NCBI GenBank assembly: GCA_029204225.1
Contig: CM055113.1
Span: 25,106,930 to 25,170,929, forward strand
DNA: 64,000 nucleotides
Direction of reading: 5' to 3'
DNA from: Diphasiastrum complanatum
Taxonomy: Eukaryota; Streptophyta; Lycopodiopsida; Lycopodiales; Lycopodiaceae
How positions within the stretch are numbered: position 1 is the stretch's first letter; the number at the start of each line of letters is the position of its first letter. Positions 1-13,940 of the stretch are shown piece after piece. Position numbers and translations under genes: made by a program. The notes below the pieces were generated by a model. It was not told the DNA's origin and made no database searches. It saw only the letters and a program-made list of their open reading frames with translations.

Positions 1-240
1 GGGTCAGATAATTTACAAAGGGTCGAATTTATTAGACCCGACCTCTGATCCAGAGTCGAAGATGTCGGGATAAATTAGACCCGATTCGATCCGATCCAGG
101 GTCAAAGACGTCCGGATTTCTTCTGCCTCAATCCGATCCACTGATCCAGGGTTGGAAAATCACATTTTGATGGGATTGACATTGGGTCGGAAAATAGGCT
201 TGGGTTGGAAAAATTCGTTCATGAATTTTTTGATCCTTTG
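1..240. repeat. Degenerate GATCC/GGGTC-rich short repeat
   Basis: The first 240 bases repeat variants of GATCCAGGGTC and its complement (for example around 48-58, 96-106 and 140-150) with no open reading frame. It looks like the edge of a decayed repeat that continues beyond the window. No protein or known element is recognised. Confidence 0.4.
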
Positions 241-389
241 TTAAAATTTTGAGCCTTCATACTTTTGTGTATATTTTCAGAATAAGTATGAACAGGTTTC
301 AGGATGCTCATTATCTAATGGAATTGGGCTTGAGCATGCATTCCAACAAAAATAAGCAATGTAATTTAGGTTTGGAAAAATTGGAAAAG

Positions 390-675
390 GTTTATATGGA
401 ACAAAATACTTTTGTTTTTGAGCAAAGACAATGCAAATAGAATAGAAAGTGTTCATAGATTGAAGGATGTCCCATGCCTCCTTTGAAAATTAGCAGCTTA
501 TTAGAGGCATTCATCTTTAAGCAATGTAAGGCTATCTTAGACCTTTTCTTAAAATTGGATACTTCTTGTGGGTTTTGAGACACCTTCTCACAACCCAAAA
601 CTATATCCATCAGATTCTGGAGCACTAAAATAGACTCCATTCTTACTTTCCACGATGAGTAACCCTTTCACTATA
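390..675 (-). pseudogene. Copia gag fragment
   Basis: Read on the minus strand, this gives W-K-V-R-M-E-S followed by a segment with FKKRSKIALHCLKMNASNKL. It matches closely the Copia gag (UBN2-type) of the element at 60443-60772, which has YKKRSRLALHCMKMNVSNDL, and more distantly the gag at 19317. Only the N-terminal part of gag is left. The reading frame is lost upstream of the W-K-V-R segment and downstream of 392. No LTR, protease or polymerase follows, so this is an orphan fragment of a Ty1/Copia retrotransposon. The family call is firm because of the two internal relatives; the edges are approximate. Confidence 0.75.
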
Positions 676-2340
676 TTCCAACAAAAAAACCACTAATAAA
701 AGTCATTTTGATGGATACACAAGAAAGAGCTGTTGAATGGTTAATCAAACTTGGTATTCTAGAAAATTGGAACCCAAATTAAATATCCTTTATCAATTTG
801 GCAAGATATAAAAGGATTTTGACCCTATTGAAAACCAAACACAAAACTAGTGCAAAGGTGGACAACAATATATCCATCATGTAGTACATGATCAACACAG
901 AAGCTCAAAATCCAATTCGTTTAGTTGGAAGTTAAAGATGCCAACTACTTGAAGCTAAAATCACTACCAAAACAAAAACAACCAAATTGTAGTGATGCCA
1001 AGACACACCACCTATGCATTGTTGCAAGGTGAGGTTGATAGGTTACTACATTATGAAACACAACACTTATGATCATTGTAAGGCAACCCAAAAAGAATGA
1101 GCTACATTTACTTGCAATGAAGGCTTTGAATAAACTAGAGAGACAATGAGTGTATTTATTTGTGTGTCATTAAACCCCATTCTATTAGCTTTTCAAATTC
1201 TTCCATTATCACATGCATGTGCCCACCACCAATTCCATTTGAGTTGCATGTACTGCTAGGTTAATTTGCATATTGCATTTTTAGGTGTACAAGCTTTCAC
1301 TAGAAATTAGCGCATGATTTATGAAAAACTGAAAACCAAAACTTGAAGGCAACTCTCATCTACTAAAGCAAGTATATACATCTTAGTCACTTTCTTCAAC
1401 ATCCAATTTTTCATAGACTTTCTTGAATCACCTCAACAAATAGAGGCAAAAAAGAGAATGGTGAAAGTTGGCCTAGCTTGGATGCTTGGAATTTGATGTG
1501 CATAGTGCATACCACCAATGTTGCGAGAGTATATAGTTGCTCGGTATCAACAATGGTATCATAGAACATACTTGACTAGTATATCATTTTGTAATACTAA
1601 GGTCTAGAACCGAACCCCCCAATGTTAACTATCTTGATATTCATATTGATACTCGAGCGTGAAGGATTTTAAGGACTTTTGCCCCTGTATCAATATAATA
1701 GTGAATTTTTAGTAAATTTTTCTTGATATTTTAAATTTAATTATGTAAATTAGGGTGTCCCAAATATAGTGATGTACAACAACTAATGTTGCCTTGTCCA
1801 AATGAATTGCATATTGCATACAAAAAAAGGTTAGGCCTTTCTATAATCACATATTATCCTTCAAAAAGTATTTGTAGCAAATCGTGCATATCTATATCTG
1901 GGTTGATAACCAAATGCCTTGGATACCAGTCTACAACTCATATACCTCCTCATATTGATAGTCTACCAGTATTAACTTTGTACAAAAATTATAATACTTA
2001 AACCCGGTTGGTATCAAAGAAATTTATACCCACCCAACACTCGTGCATACCCAAGTTCTCAATTTATAAGTCCTAATTTGTATATAATCTACCTATAAAT
2101 CTTGATTGTAGCATATATGTATATGATTGGAGGGTATTTTTAGGGTTTGTGACCATGATCTTGGCGTATTTAAGAAAGGAATGGTTTATGCAATTTATGC
2201 TTTGAACATGATTTTAGGACTGCCTTTGAATTTTGGCACTTTTGGTGAGTTTTTTGGATTCTTCCTCTTATTAGAAGCCAAACACGCCCAAATGCCTTGC
2301 TTCACATCGTGCAACATGACCAACCTAACTAAAAATAATT
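676..2340. other. AT-rich intergenic DNA, no gene seen
   Basis: Stop codons are frequent in all frames, and the short open frames (for example 1786-2001 and 2127-2348) show no recognisable motif. No paired terminal repeats were found. It is probably old decayed repeat DNA upstream of the GT92 gene. Confidence 0.5.
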
Positions 2341-2766
2341 ACGTTTAATGCACGTTCCTAGTAGATCCACGTGTGGCTTTTTTGTCCGCCCACGTGTCAG
2401 GAAGCTGACCATAGAACGAGAGAGCTCCGTAATTGGCCCACCTGGAATTCCGTCGCTCTTTGAGGTGACGAAAGGGACGACGTCGGGGTACTTTTTTAGG
2501 GTTTCTGAGAATCCTAAAATGTATGATTTAGGGCTATAGAACGTTTTCAGATGGAAAGGCTGCTATAGGGTAGGGCTGATTAGGGTTAGGGTGGTGGGAA
2601 GAAAAAATAGCGAATATATTGATGTGTGAGAGAGAGGGAGAGCGAGCAAGAGAGAGTGAAGCTTGTGTGTTTTGATGGAGGTGAGATTCTTGGCAGCAGC
2701 TGTTGGCAGGAATGCAATATTGCCATAGTCTTCTCGTCGCGATCCTGTCCCAGCTGATCAAGAATT
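2341..2766 (+). promoter_or_regulatory. Promoter and 5' leader of the GT92 gene
   Basis: Base composition changes sharply to GC-richer DNA. Two CACGTG G-boxes lie at 2368-2373 and 2391-2396; the second continues as CACGTGTC, an ABRE-like form. A telo-box (TAGGGTTT) lies at 2497-2504 and a TAGGGTTAGGG at 2581-2591; such motifs are common near transcription starts of plant growth genes. A GA-rich stretch spans about 2627-2660. No clear TATA box was seen. A 17-codon upstream ORF (2675-2728) lies in the presumed leader. Binding by bZIP/bHLH factors is inferred from motif knowledge only. Confidence 0.55.
2675..2728 (+). CDS. Upstream ORF of 17 codons in the GT92 leader
   Basis: An ATG at 2675 opens a 17-residue frame, MEVRFLAAAVGRNAILP, that stops with TAG at 2726-2728, 38 bases before the main ATG at 2767. 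If the transcript starts upstream of 2675, ribosomes meet this frame first. The peptide is not recognised. Whether it is translated cannot be told from sequence. Confidence 0.35.
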   Translation: MEVRFLAAAVGRNAILP

Positions 2767-5509
<2,743 letters not shown>

Positions 5510-7433
5510 ACTCACTTTAGCTAGCAGCTGCTTGCCGACCCATTGCTATGGATTTAGCCATGGTTATGCACGTACTGTCTCCTTAAAGTAGCTCTCTAAT
5601 CTATTATTAAAAAGTAATCAAGATGACCTCTGACAGATGAATGCCTGCATGCGATCTTTAGCAAAGGCGGGATTTTGACCATTGGCTACTAATACAGAAC
5701 TGCTACATAACTAATGTACTCCAGAATTTATGGCAAATCAGAAAAAAACTTCACTGCTGGTAGATCTCGAAGACTACATTCTTACGTGATCCCCTGCAGT
5801 TTGTCAAATCACAAGATTATGTCACAGATGCGAATGCAATGACTAGCTGGATAGAGTCTAACTGCTTTACAACGAGAAGACTGCTTTGTAGTGAAATTCT
5901 CCTGCTGTAACTCACAAATAAGATGTGGGTGGTGTTGATTCATGCCCTCACTGTATGGAGACAGTTAAGGAGATTTTGCATTCATAAAAGCATATAGCTT
6001 AATCTCGTCATTTCTTATGACAATGTTCCAAATCCTTCTCAAGAATGGGTAGAATATGCATTCAGAGGATCAGATCAGCTTAAGTAGAATAGATCAGGAC
6101 TGGGACAATCAGTCCTGACGACTATTTGTTCAAATGTACTTTCAATTCAAAATGGTTCTAAATGTCTTCCCTTCTTGGCAGTACAAAGAACTGGAGCTCT
6201 TTAAAATGTGTATTAGCATATACTTCAAGCCAAAATATGATGATAATTTAATAGTAATAACTCGCAATAAGGCAATGTACATGGAGTAATATAAAACCTA
6301 CTCACATTAAGTGTCTATGCTCCTTTGCAAATTGATTCAATTTTGCCTTCAATAAAATGGCTCTCTCATAGAAAACAGTTAGCTACTCAATGTTAGCATA
6401 TTTTCTATCTTGTTAGTCCTTATGACCAACTAGACCAAGTCAAGATTTGATATTTATTCTATCTTGTGAGCTACTACTAGGAAGTTAATGTATTTGTGAA
6501 CACTTCATGTTCACAATAAACCGCTTGACATTTTGGAGTCCAAAGATTAAATCAAGTGACATTCTCATTCAATAAAACCACATAATTTTGGTAGTAAATT
6601 GATATCTAACAGAGTAACATAATTATGGTTTTGCTTCCAAAAAATTATCGTAGGCTTGCCATTGAGAAAAGAGTAACGTTGTTGCATTGTGACAATGATC
6701 AAATCGCTAGAAATTGCATGAATGAAGACATATAGAGACATGACTATTCCATATATAAGGTCGATAGAATTAACCTCATGAAAGAATTGCAAGGCACTAT
6801 TAAGATAACTTGACACATTGCAATGTGAGTGGAATTTATGGATGGTAACTTACTAAGCGGTTGGTTAGATTATAGGCATCCTTTTCTGATAATGTGATGC
6901 CTTTTCACAATGGAGTCAAGATTTAATATTGATTTGAAGACAAGGCATCATCATATTAGGGTTTAGGAAAGACCTAGTTAAGATGAATTTTAGCTCATGA
7001 TATTCTCCTCAATGTAAGACAACAAAGGAGCATGTAGAGTATCCATAGATTGTTCTCAAAATAAAATTCTTTGACCGGAAAAGCTTCATATTTACAATAG
7101 AAATGACACTATAGTGGTCATGTTATATATTCTCAAGGTGTATTGATGGAGTATGATAGGTTTTTCTAGTTATTGCTTGTTTGTGATTCTTAAATTCAAT
7201 CTTTAATTATGTACATGTGAGAAATTGGGTTCTCTGGTTTTTGTTTATCTATCTCTAGTAATAGGATCAACAACCATTGTTTAATATCTAAAATAAATGT
7301 TGTTTTTCTAAAAGTTTTTAATTTCATGAGTAAATTTTCTCCATCTTTGCCACATGTTAATTAATTAATTATTATTAACATCTTCAAATTAGTATATATT
7401 TAGTAATAATGTTAATTAAATAAAATTATTAAT
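5510..7433. other. 3' flank of the GT92 gene and intergenic DNA
   Basis: The 3' UTR probably occupies the first few hundred bases; no single poly(A) signal stands out. Around 6640-6800 on + a broken frame reads T-L-L-H-C-D-N-D-Q followed by R-H-D-Y, faintly like the CDN-x-SA and RSKHI...YHF blocks of Copia RNase H, but with stops; this is weak. Nothing else is recognised. Confidence 0.4.
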
Positions 7434-7841
7434 TGTGAAAGTATTGTACTTTAGGACCATAAATGGATCTACAAAAGATCCACAAGAGTGATTGGATGCT
7501 TGCTTAACAATCTATCAAAAAACTAGACACAAAAAAGTTGATCTAGATTGGCAATTTGACAAACAACAAGCATTAACAATCAAAAGCATTGATCAACATT
7601 GAAATCCAAGCCCTTACGTGTGTACTATAGGTTATAGTACGGCCTTCAACCTGAGAAACAAGTAGAAATTGATTTGGTTTCATTTGGATCACAAAAACTC
7701 AATGTACATAGTGAACTAGCTTGAGATTGCCAAGAGCTCCAAAAATTCTCTATCTTCTCACTATGGGAGCTTGGAATACATAGCAAATTTGACTTCCTTC
7801 TTGAAGTTAGGTGGATTTTCAGCATGTAATAAGAAAGTTAA

Positions 7842-8856
7842 TGTTGGATTTACTCCTTTTACTCTCCTAAATCCCAATTTTAATCTGCCTCCATTCATGC
7901 TGCATATTTACTAACGTTGTCATGCAGTCTGCATATTTACACGCAAATTCGCACAGACGAAGAAAAAGGCAAATGAATCGCGACACCGTGTTCTTACACA
8001 GGTTATGGTGATAGGCGAAAAGGGGACACTATCTTACTGAATGCCAAAAGTGCCCTAAAAGCTAAGGCACCTTGTAAATCTTATCCTAAGGCCATTCGTA
8101 AGAGTGACGCACTTTTGCATCATCACCAATGTTCACTTCAGTACTAACTAACGTCGCACCTTTTTCATGCCTACCCTATGCAGCTGCGCTAACAGATTGG
8201 ACAACAACTGCAGCCATCCACGATCTCTTATAGACATCACATCCACTCTGTATTTCAACATCTGCACACCTGTAATATTATGTATATATATTGGATACCA
8301 TCTGAGTATTCATAATGCATCGAGATGAAGAGATAAGAAGAGACTAAGAGAAGAGGTTTATTTTTATTCCTCATTATAGACATAATAAGCTTGGTAGGGC
8401 ACGCGGTTTTTTCCGCTATTGTATTGTGTTCTACCACATTATTAACATGTATACATCATATATTTAATCTGATACAACTCTTTGTTCTGCATTCAGATCT
8501 ATGTTAATATTGCTATGCTTATTCTTCATTCTATCTTATCTTTCTAATTGCTCTTTCTAGTAATAGACGATTAACTTTTAGTCTTGTCTTTTGCAAATCA
8601 TTCGCGACTAATTATCAGTCGAGCACAGTCTAGCTCTTCGCGAATCATTCGCGACAGATAATTTGTTGACAAATTATACATCTAGCGCTTCAATTATTAA
8701 ACGTTTGGCTACGTAATCTAGAATGACTATGATTTCTATCACTAAAGTTTTGTTCATTCTGATAGGCGTAGTCATGCTTAGGGAGAGAGTCAAATAATTC
8801 ATTCCGCTGCGCACGAACATTTTCTATTCGAGTTCGCTTCTCGTTCATTTCTTGTT
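7842..8856 (+). repeat. Copia B 5' LTR, truncated at its right end
   Basis: It aligns with the 3' LTR at 13941 from TGTTGGATTTACTCC through to CTTCTCGTTC...CTTGTT, where similarity stops and integrase coding sequence begins. A TATATATATT stretch near 8282-8291 may be the LTR promoter. Repeated TTCGCGAC-type inverted motifs lie around 8600-8680. Confidence 0.9.
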
Positions 8857-10297
8857 ATTGATGAATTCTCTAGAAGAACTATGGTGTATTTCATAAAGAA
8901 GAAATCAGAGGCATTCAACTGCTTCAGAATCTTCAAGGAGCGTGCATAAAAGGAGACTGGAAGGACAATCAAGACCCTAAGGTTAGATAACGGTGGAGAA
9001 TATATCTTTGTCGAGTTCAAGGAGTACTGCTAAAGCCAAGGCATTGAGCAGCAATTCATCACTCCTTACCCTTAGTCTAATGGCTTAGCTGAGAGGAAGA
9101 ATCGTACTCTGGTCGAATCTGCTAAGTGTATGCTAGCACATGCATCGTTGCCCAAGAGATTCTGGGCTGAAGCTGTCTCCACTGCAACTTACATCCAGAA
9201 CAGATGTTCGACCAAGGCTCTCTCAGACAAGACACCCCACAAGGTGTGGACAAGCTCTAAGCCTTCTTTGAAGAGCCTAAGAGTGTTTGGGTGCATTGCC
9301 TACGCGCAGATCCCAAAGGACACAAGGAAGAAATTGGACTTCCAAGGTCTAAAGACCATCCTGATCGGATATACTTCGTCTGATAACACTTACAAGCTGT
9401 ACGATCCTGATACCCAGCAAATCTTGTATAGCCGGTATACAGTCTTTATCGAGGACTAGTTCATCGACCTCAAAGGCAAGGATATTGCTCAAGAAGAACC
9501 TTCATCATCTGCCATTGACATGACAATCCGAGCTTTTGGCTCAGGCATGTCTATTGTCGACCCACTTCGAGACAACGAATCAAACAAAGATGTTGCTACT
9601 ACCCAACAACATATTCCAGGAGCAGTTCATCAGTCAAATCCTCCCAGAAGATCAAGCCGAGTGCGCACACAGCCCACAAGGTATACTCCTGAGTCTACCT
9701 GTCTTTTAATGCAGGAACTGACGACAGTCTAAGAGGCACTTAGCCAACCAGACTCTGATCTCTGAGAGAAGCTATGGACAAAGAGTATTCCTTTTTGATC
9801 AAGAATCAAACATGGTCATTAGATGAAGCTCCTATTGGCTACAATATTATTGATTGCAAATGGATATTTAAGATCAAATATAACGCCAACAGAGCGATTG
9901 ATTGAATTAAGTCTAGACTGGTAGCACGAGGATTCACCCAAATCTCGAATGTTGACTACAGTGAGACTTTTAGTCCAGTCGCCAAACATTCGTCGATCTG
10001 AATGCTCCTGTCTTATGCTGCAGCTGCCGACCTCGAAGTACATCAACTTGATGTACAAACAGCCTATCTGAATGGAGATATACAAGAAGATACCTACATG
10101 ATCCAGCCCAAAGGATACGTTCTGGAAGGCATGAAGAATCATGTCTGTAAACTCCACAAAGCATTGTACGGCTTGAAATAGTCTGCCAGAGCTTGGTTTC
10201 AGAGGATCAACACATTTCTCATTGAACAAGGATTTAAACCAAGCATTGTTGATTGCAACGTTTATTCAAAGTCAGTGCAACAATCCTTCATTATCAT
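8857..10297 (+). pseudogene. Copia B integrase and reverse transcriptase remnant, part 1
   Basis: The frame opens inside the integrase core (I-D-E-F-S-R-R-T). It carries the LRLDNGGEY block (catalytic D) and, after internal stops, NGLAERKNRTLVE (catalytic E), then the open stretch 9130-9459 covering the integrase C-terminal part (VWTSSKPSLKSLRVFGC). A linker at 9520-9732 leads to the reverse transcriptase N-terminal half: WIFKIKYNANRAID, SRLVARGFTQ, AYLNGD and KALYGLK. Several TAG/TGA codons interrupt it, so no functional protein can be made. It breaks off at 10297, where Copia C is inserted, and resumes at 12935. Confidence 0.9.
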
Positions 10298-10947
10298 TGT
10301 GAAAGATTCAACTAGTTTCATCACATTTTGCAATATTTCCATATTTGGCATATTGAGGCCAAAACTTGTTTTAGACTTAGAGGTTGACTTTTCAAAGTTC
10401 ATTAGTCTAAATTTCATTTGAATAAACACTTTTTGAAAGTGTGGGAAAGATAGAATGCGAGTTTGAGTAGATTCAATTTGAATAAGTTGGGTACATTGAA
10501 TCTAGACCCAAAATTGGTAGGGTTAGCATTTTGGTGAGAAAGCCAAGTGGCCAAATAGGGTTTGGACCTGCTATAAAAAGATGTAACTCATGGAGAGAGT
10601 CATCTTCTCTCTTCTCTATCTCATTTCATGCTTATACATGGTTCTCTTGGGTTCTACTATCCATTGGTGCACTATCTTGGTGATTGCTTGCAATTCTATG
10701 TGTAGAATGATCTATATTTGATATTTTTGGATCCACAAGTGTGAAATACAGTAGCTTGTTGGTTTTGTACAAACAGCAATAGTACATAATCATTTCATTC
10801 AAGTTTGATCAAGTTCTATTAGTGTTTGCATCTCAAATTGTGTGTAGATGCTGATTTTTCTACATTGGTGAAATTGGTAATGTATTTCTCTTTCTAACCA
10901 AAGATCATTCAAGTAGATTGGATCTTAAGGATCTGAAATCTTTCACA
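10298..10947 (+). repeat. Copia C 5' LTR
   Basis: This 650-base LTR starts TGTGAAAGATTC and ends GAAATCTTTCACA. It has a TATA-like CTATAAAAAG near 10571 that probably marks the promoter. It matches 12283-12934 almost base for base. Confidence 0.95.
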
Positions 10948-10960
10948 TGGTATCAGAGCT
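10948..10960 (+). promoter_or_regulatory. Copia C primer binding site
   Basis: TGGTATCAGAGCT directly abuts the 5' LTR. It is complementary to the 3' end of plant initiator-methionine tRNA, the usual primer of Ty1/Copia reverse transcription. Confidence 0.92.
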
Positions 10961-11278
10961 TGTGTTTTAGGTTATGAAGGTAGAAATCAGATCTATCAAT
11001 GATTTGGTGAAGATATCAAGTCTAGAGCATGCTAGAGAGGATTCTACACCAAAATCAGATTTTTTGCTTTTGTAGATTGGATCTTCTATAGATCAAAACA
11101 CTAAATAGGTCAATATACTTGTTCAATTTTGTTTTTTAAATTCACATGCTAGATTTGGCCGATTTTTGGATCATTGGTTCAGCCTAAGTGGTGGCTTATA
11201 GATTGCATATCAAATTTTCAACATTTGCATGTAGAATTGGAATAGTCAATTTTTTGTGATTTTGTCAAAACCCTAATT

Positions 11279-11716
11279 TTGATTGGATCTCTAGATAGTG
11301 AGGTTGCCGGACCTCTGTGGCAAGATGAAGATGGAGGCTCATTCATGGAGTATCATGGTGGATACAAGGCAACAAAGGACAAAGAAGGAGGAGACATGCA
11401 AGCAAAAGTTGATCACTCACATTTATTGTTTGTTTGTTGTAATTTCCCAGAGAGTTTAGAGTTGGAAGCATGGTGGAATCATTTCATTTACATTCTATTT
11501 GATTCTTCATGTTCTAGTCACATTTTTACATGTAAAATTGATGTAAGAAATAGTGAAGCATCCCAAGTGGACACTATTCTCTATATCAGTTATGGTTGTT
11601 TCTATTTTGAGCATTACATGATCATTGAAAGGAGATCTATTCTTAGGAAGAAGATCATTCTTATGATGGATCAAAGTTCTATTGGCAAAAACTATGCTAG
11701 GAGCATTGGAAACTAG
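11279..11716 (+). pseudogene. Copia C leader ORF, possible gag/protease remnant
   Basis: A 145-codon frame lies between the primer site and the RNase H frame. Most of it is not recognised. One stretch, LFDSSCSSHI, resembles the Copia protease motif LDSGCSSHM but has Ser where Gly should follow the catalytic DS, so it would be inactive. The remainder may be fused scraps left by large internal deletions. The assignment is weak; the frame could be fortuitous. Confidence 0.35.
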
Positions 11717-11727
11717 GAAAGCGAGTT

Positions 11728-12264
11728 TTGAGGTACATCATTGGAACTCGAGACTTTGGCATATTGTATGAGGGATCATCACCTAATCTTTTTGGATTTT
11801 CAGATTTGGACTATGCTGGAGATGTAATGGATAGGAAATCCATTAGTTCTTATTGTATTTTCATAGGTGATGGAGCTATATCATGGATGTCAAAGAAACA
11901 AGCCACTATCTCATTGTCATCTAGTGAGGCCGAGTACAAAGCTCTTACACATTGCACAAAGGAGATGGTATGGATCAAAAGGATGATCAAGGATCTTCAC
12001 TTGCTGGATTTTTCAGAGAGCCCAATCATCTTTTGTGACAATCAATCAGCCCAAAGAATGGCATCCAATCCTATCTTTCATACTAGGAGCAAGCATATTG
12101 AGATACAATATCATTTTGTGAGGGAGCGAGTCATTGCAAAGGAGGTGGAGCTTCAACATGTGTCTTCAAGGGAATGTGTAGCTAATATTTTCACCAAAGC
12201 ATTGGGAAAAGACTTGTTCATGAAGCATAGGACTTCACTTGGAGTATTATCAAGTCTATGCTAA
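11728..12264 (+). pseudogene. Copia C RNase H domain, open frame
   Basis: An uninterrupted 178-codon frame covers the Copia RNase H. It starts in the connection segment (RYIIGTRDFGILY) and carries SDLDYAGD with the first catalytic Asp. It then has ISWMSKKQATISLSSSEAEY with the catalytic Glu, CDNQSAQRMASNP with the next Asp, HTRSKHIEIQYHFVRE and the C-terminal ANIFTKAL. All expected acidic residues are present, so this domain alone is well kept. With no reverse transcriptase or integrase in the element it has no evident autonomous role. The upstream frame has lost its start, so this is called a remnant. Confidence 0.9.
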
Positions 12265-12269
12265 AACTA

Positions 12270-12282
12270 GTTGAAGAGGGAG
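12270..12282 (+). promoter_or_regulatory. Copia C polypurine tract
   Basis: GTTGAAGAGGGAG ends exactly at the 3' LTR start (TGTGAAAG at 12283). Purine runs at this place prime plus-strand DNA synthesis in LTR elements. Confidence 0.8.
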
Positions 12283-12934
12283 TGTGAAAGATTCAACTAG
12301 TTTCATCACATTTTGCAATATTTTCATATTTGGCATATTGAGGCCAAAACTTGTTTTAGACTTAGAGGTTGACTTTTCAAAGTTCATTAGTCTAAATTTC
12401 ATTTGAATAAACACTTTTTGAAAGTGTGGGAAAGATAGAATGCGAGTTTGAGTAGATTCAATTTGAATAAGTTGGGTACATTGAATCTAGACCCAAAATT
12501 GGTAGGGTTAGCATTTTGGTGGGAAAGCCAAGTGGCCAAATAGGGTTTGGACCTGCTATAAAAGGATGTAACTCATGGAGAGAGTCATCTTCTTTCTTAT
12601 CTATCTCATTTCATGCTTATACATGGTTCTCATGGGTTCTACTATCCATTGGTGCACTATCTTGGTGGTTGCTTTTGCAATTCTATGTGTAGAATGATCT
12701 ATATTTGCTATTTTTGGATCCACACGTGTGAAATACAGTATCTTGCTGGTTTTGTATAGACAGCAACAGTACATAATCATTTCATTCAAGTTTGATCAAG
12801 TTCTATTAGTGTTTGCATCTCAAATTGTGTGTAGATGCTGATTTTTCTACATTGGTGAAATTGGTAGTGTATTTCTCTTTCTAACCAAAGATCATTCAAG
12901 TAGATTGGATCTTAAGGATCTGAAATCTTTCACA
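12283..12934 (+). repeat. Copia C 3' LTR
   Basis: A 652-base copy of the 5' LTR with a few substitutions and small indels (for example GGTGGGAAAG instead of GGTGAGAAAG). Its CTTTCACA end is followed by the TSD copy ATCAT. Confidence 0.95.
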
Positions 12935-13932
12935 ATCATCACCTTGTATGTTGATGATATGTTGCTCTTCAGCAACAATGCCAATATGGTCAAGGATTTG
13001 AAACAAATGTTGTTCTCAGAATTCGACATGACTGATCTGGGTGAAGCACACTTCTGTCTTGAAATTCAAATCCACAGAGACAGAGCAAATCGACTGATTT
13101 ACATCACTCAACAAAGGTATCTTTATAATGTTCTTAACAGATACAATTGAATGATCTGTAAATTAGCTCACATACCAATGGATCCAGGCCTGCATCTGTC
13201 AAAGGACCAATGTCCCCAGACCAAGCAAGAAGAGGAGCAGATGAGAGATTATCCGTATTGATCGATACTTGGATCTCTCATGTACGCAATGGTCTGTACA
13301 AGACCAAATATCTCTTTTGCTGTCAACTCACTCAGCCAATATAGCTAATTTTGGAATTACCCATTGGAAGGGCAATTCGAGTCATGAGATATATTCGAAC
13401 TACCATGGACTAGTGCATCTGCTATGGAGATGTCAGCAACGACAATCTCAGTGGTTATTCTGATGCAAGCTGGGGAGGAGATGCAGATCATCGTAAGTCC
13501 ACATCTAGATTTACATTCTTCTTCAATGGCGGTCCTATTTCATGGAACAGTCGTAAGCAAACCTCTATCGCACTTTCTTCTACTAAAGCAGAATATATTG
13601 CTGCTTCTCAATCTATTAAGGATGTGTTTTGATTGAGAAATTTGTTGTCAGACATCACTCTGTATCAGTACAGCCCTACAATTTTGTTTTGTGATAATCA
13701 AAGTGCTATTGCCTTATTGGCCAATCCTAGATTTCATTCTAGGAGTAAGCACATTGAGATAAGATATCACTACATCAGGGGCAAGGTTCTCGACAGAGAG
13801 GTGAGCTTAACGTACTGCAGAACGCAGGACATGGTTGCAGACATTTTCACGAAAGCACTCAGTGTTAATGCACACAACAGATTTTGTGCTTTGCTCAGTC
13901 TGAAGATCAAGGCATTCACGGATCCAGATTAA
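12935..13932 (+). pseudogene. Copia B reverse transcriptase and RNase H remnant, part 2
   Basis: After Copia C the host frame resumes with the reverse transcriptase active site LYVDDM (12947-12958) in the open stretch 12905-13150. The thumb/connection region follows in shifted frames; a GSLMYAMV-like segment lies near 13270. RNase H is split by frameshifts between about 13430 and 13660. The last 99 codons (13633-13932) are open and carry LFCDNQSAIALLANPRF, HSRSKHIEIRYHYIRG and ADIFTKALS. Stops and frameshifts make it non-functional. It ends just before the polypurine tract and 3' LTR. Confidence 0.9.
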
Positions 13933-13940
13933 GGGGGGGG
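13931..13940 (+). promoter_or_regulatory. Copia B polypurine tract
   Basis: AAGGGGGGGG lies directly before the 3' LTR that begins TGTTGG at 13941. Confidence 0.85.

Larger units (their letters stand above)
10298..12934 (+). mobile_element. Copia C, nested, with TSD ATCAT
   Basis: This compact element lies inside Copia B's reverse transcriptase. Its LTRs, 10298-10947 and 12283-12934, begin TGTGAAAGATT and end AATCTTTCACA, a perfect 11-bp inverted repeat. The 5-bp duplication ATCAT flanks it (10293-10297 and 12935-12939). A canonical primer site follows the 5' LTR and a purine tract precedes the 3' LTR. The internal part is only about 1.3 kb and keeps little but an RNase H frame, so it cannot move by itself. 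The LTRs are nearly identical, differing at scattered sites, which makes this younger than its host. Confidence 0.95.

Noticed and set aside
2581-2591. TAGGGTTAGGG as an interstitial telomere
   Set aside because: Only one and a half units, in a promoter. It is better read as a telo-box type motif.
6565-6816. Copia RNase H remnant
   Set aside because: Only a CDN-x-Q and an RHDY-like match with stops between. Too weak to call as a feature on its own.
9819-10229. 136-codon minus-strand frame
   Set aside because: It is antisense to the Copia B reverse transcriptase, whose motifs are on plus.
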